Origin: an uncultured Lachnospiraceae bacterium
GTDB lineage: Bacteria; Bacillota; Clostridia; Lachnospirales; Lachnospiraceae
Length of the DNA: 64,000 nucleotides
Reading direction: 5' to 3'
Assembly (NCBI GenBank): GCA_902789175.1
Contig: CADANF010000013.1
Location: forward strand, 32,278 to 96,277
A model generated the notes under the pieces. That model searched no databases. It worked only from the letters and a program-made list of their open reading frames with translations, and had not been told where the DNA came from. How positions within the stretch are numbered: position 1 is the stretch's first letter; each line of letters starts with the position of its first letter. Positions 62,940-64,000 of this stretch are shown piece after piece. Position numbers and translations under genes: made by a program.

Positions 62940-64000
62940 ACCCTACCCTTTCCTGTATAAAATTCACAAAAACAATATACGCCGCAAGACTCTGTTCTTT
63001 TGTAAAAGTATTTTTTTCTAACAAAGGCCAAATTATCGCATCCCCTAATTTTGCTATTAACTGTTTAGTATAATCTAGCCTTGCACTTTCCTCTATAGCC
63101 TCGTAACGCATTTCCATAAAATGCATTTCTGTAAATTGCTTAACATCAATGTTGTCAATTGCATTCTTTTTAAAATTTGTAAATCTTTTCTTATAACCCA
63201 CACTAAAATAATATTTCATAGATTTTTCCAAACAATTGTTATGTGATCTATTGTCACGTATCAAAAAGAAAATATTAACAGCATCAACGTCAGCATATAT
63301 ATCTTCAATTGAAAATTGATAAATTTCTAACATAGGATACTTATCGTAAATACTGTCATTACACCCTATTAAATCTTCCATTGCATTTTTAAATGTATCA
63401 TAATCAGCCTTATTTCCTACCGCTCTTTGTGCATCTACCATGGCCGTTTGTAAATCTCCAGCCCAACCACATAAAGCATCTATATTTTTTTCTGGCATTA
63501 ATGATTTTATAAGAGTATCATGAGATCCTGTTTCATACAGCAGTCCACATAATGTTGCCGCCATATGATATAAATCTCCCTCTTCACCTCCAAAATTTGC
63601 CTTATAAACTGCTACAGTTTTAAAGTATTCATATATTTCAGGCGCCTCATTCTTTACATAATCAATAAATCTTGAATCTATTTTTCCTCCTACTATATCC
63701 CAATTCCCATTAACATAATTCTCATTAAACTGTCTTATAAACATAAAGACCAACCATTCATCTACATAATCCCCTCTTGATGAATAATATTCTCTATCAT
63801 CAACATCCAACGGATGTGTCTCTAGAAATTCATTTGCTAATTGATCCAATCTTTCTATATTATTGCATAATAATTCATTTATTTGAGGATTCAATGGTGT
63901 AGGATCCGTGGCGTCCCCTTCCCCATCTCCATCACTGTCGACCTTACGAGGATCTGAAAATGCTTTTCCTATTACTGTAATCAAAGAACCATTATCAGTC
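62929..64000 (-). CDS. C-terminal part of a large calcium-repeat protein (partial at right edge)
   Basis: 357 residues visible; the frame stays open to the edge (TDNGSL precedes the first internal start), so this is the end of a longer protein. Contains SDPRKVDSDGDGEGDATDP, a thrombospondin type 3/EF-hand-like calcium loop common as a spacer in large surface proteins of Lachnospiraceae, then a 300-residue mostly helical domain that I do not recognise. Stop overlaps the small protein gene at 62939. Confidence 0.75.
   Translation of the reverse strand, partial: TDNGSLITVIGKAFSDPRKVDSDGDGEGDATDPTPLNPQINELLCNNIERLDQLANEFLETHPLDVDDREYYSSRGDYVDEWLVFMFIRQFNENYVNGNWDIVGGKIDSRFIDYVKNEAPEIYEYFKTVAVYKANFGGEEGDLYHMAATLCGLLYETGSHDTLIKSLMPEKNIDALCGWAGDLQTAMVDAQRAVGNKADYDTFKNAMEDLIGCNDSIYDKYPMLEIYQFSIEDIYADVDAVNIFFLIRDNRSHNNCLEKSMKYYFSVGYKKRFTNFKKNAIDNIDVKQFTEMHFMEMRYEAIEESARLDYTKQLIAKLGDAIIWPLLEKNTFTKEQSLAAYIVFVNFIQERVGYES

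Overview
The window looks like a chromosomal segment from a low-GC, strictly anaerobic Firmicute, most likely a member of the Lachnospiraceae (Butyrivibrio/Lachnospira/Pseudobutyrivibrio-like). This rests on AT-rich intergenic DNA, near-universal Shine-Dalgarno sites, a T-box ahead of thrS, spoVG, GlgC/GlgD pairs, a DUF6062 protein, ferredoxin-dependent pyruvate oxidoreductase and a high-molecular-weight-rubredoxin-type protein. The genus cannot be fixed from sequence reading alone. I see no rRNA, tRNA, transposase, phage gene or CRISPR array; most of the window is core metabolism and housekeeping.

Layout. 1-9.2 kb: the end of a small unrecognised gene, thrS with its T-box, an NhaC-type antiporter, a short-chain dehydrogenase, a three-gene polar amino-acid ABC importer (permease, ATPase, lipoprotein) with a cluster of ATGCAT boxes upstream, then vanZ-like and truA. 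A 101-bp palindrome overlaps the 3' end of truA. 9.2-15.6 kb: DUF6062 protein, then a sucrose-type operon on the minus strand (PTS EIIBCA, a dedicated HPr, a GH13_4 amylosucrase-type enzyme, LacI regulator) with a good sigma-A promoter and operator/cre-like sites. 15.6-24.2 kb: a degenerate alpha/beta-hydrolase, the moxR-DUF58-transglutaminase operon, pyruvate kinase and a GH32 sucrose/sucrose-6-phosphate hydrolase. 24.2-34.5 kb: an ABC-2 exporter trio, a run of overlapping genes for a HAD phosphatase, a YolD-like protein, a Y-family polymerase, a metallophosphoesterase and a DUF975-CmpB membrane protein, then a flavin reductase-rubredoxin fusion, a DUF2974 lipase-like protein and a second HAD phosphatase. 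34.6-42.7 kb: NUDIX, CbbX-type AAA ATPase, pyridoxamine kinase, radical SAM protein, epimerase, two membrane-associated unknowns and an acyl-CoA synthetase.

42.7-58.6 kb: a conserved housekeeping block on the minus strand (spoVG, a one-domain GlmU, pth, mfd, parvulin lipoprotein), glgC-glgD, an SPFH/NfeD pair, an aconitase-family hydratase, and a two-gene unit of membrane-anchored unknowns, one with a Gly/Gln/Pro repeat. 58.9-62 kb: porCDAB, a four-subunit pyruvate:ferredoxin oxidoreductase, followed by a second long palindrome. 62.1-64 kb: the C-terminal part of a large calcium-repeat protein that runs off the right edge, with two small membrane-anchored proteins overlapping its 3' end.

Together the metabolic genes describe sucrose uptake and cleavage, glycolysis to pyruvate, ferredoxin-linked pyruvate oxidation and glycogen storage. 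The least explained parts, and the best candidates for something new, are the two long palindromic 3' elements, the ATGCAT box array, the membrane-anchored repeat-protein pair near 57-58.6 kb and the right-edge surface-protein cluster. None of these can be called a new system from this window alone.
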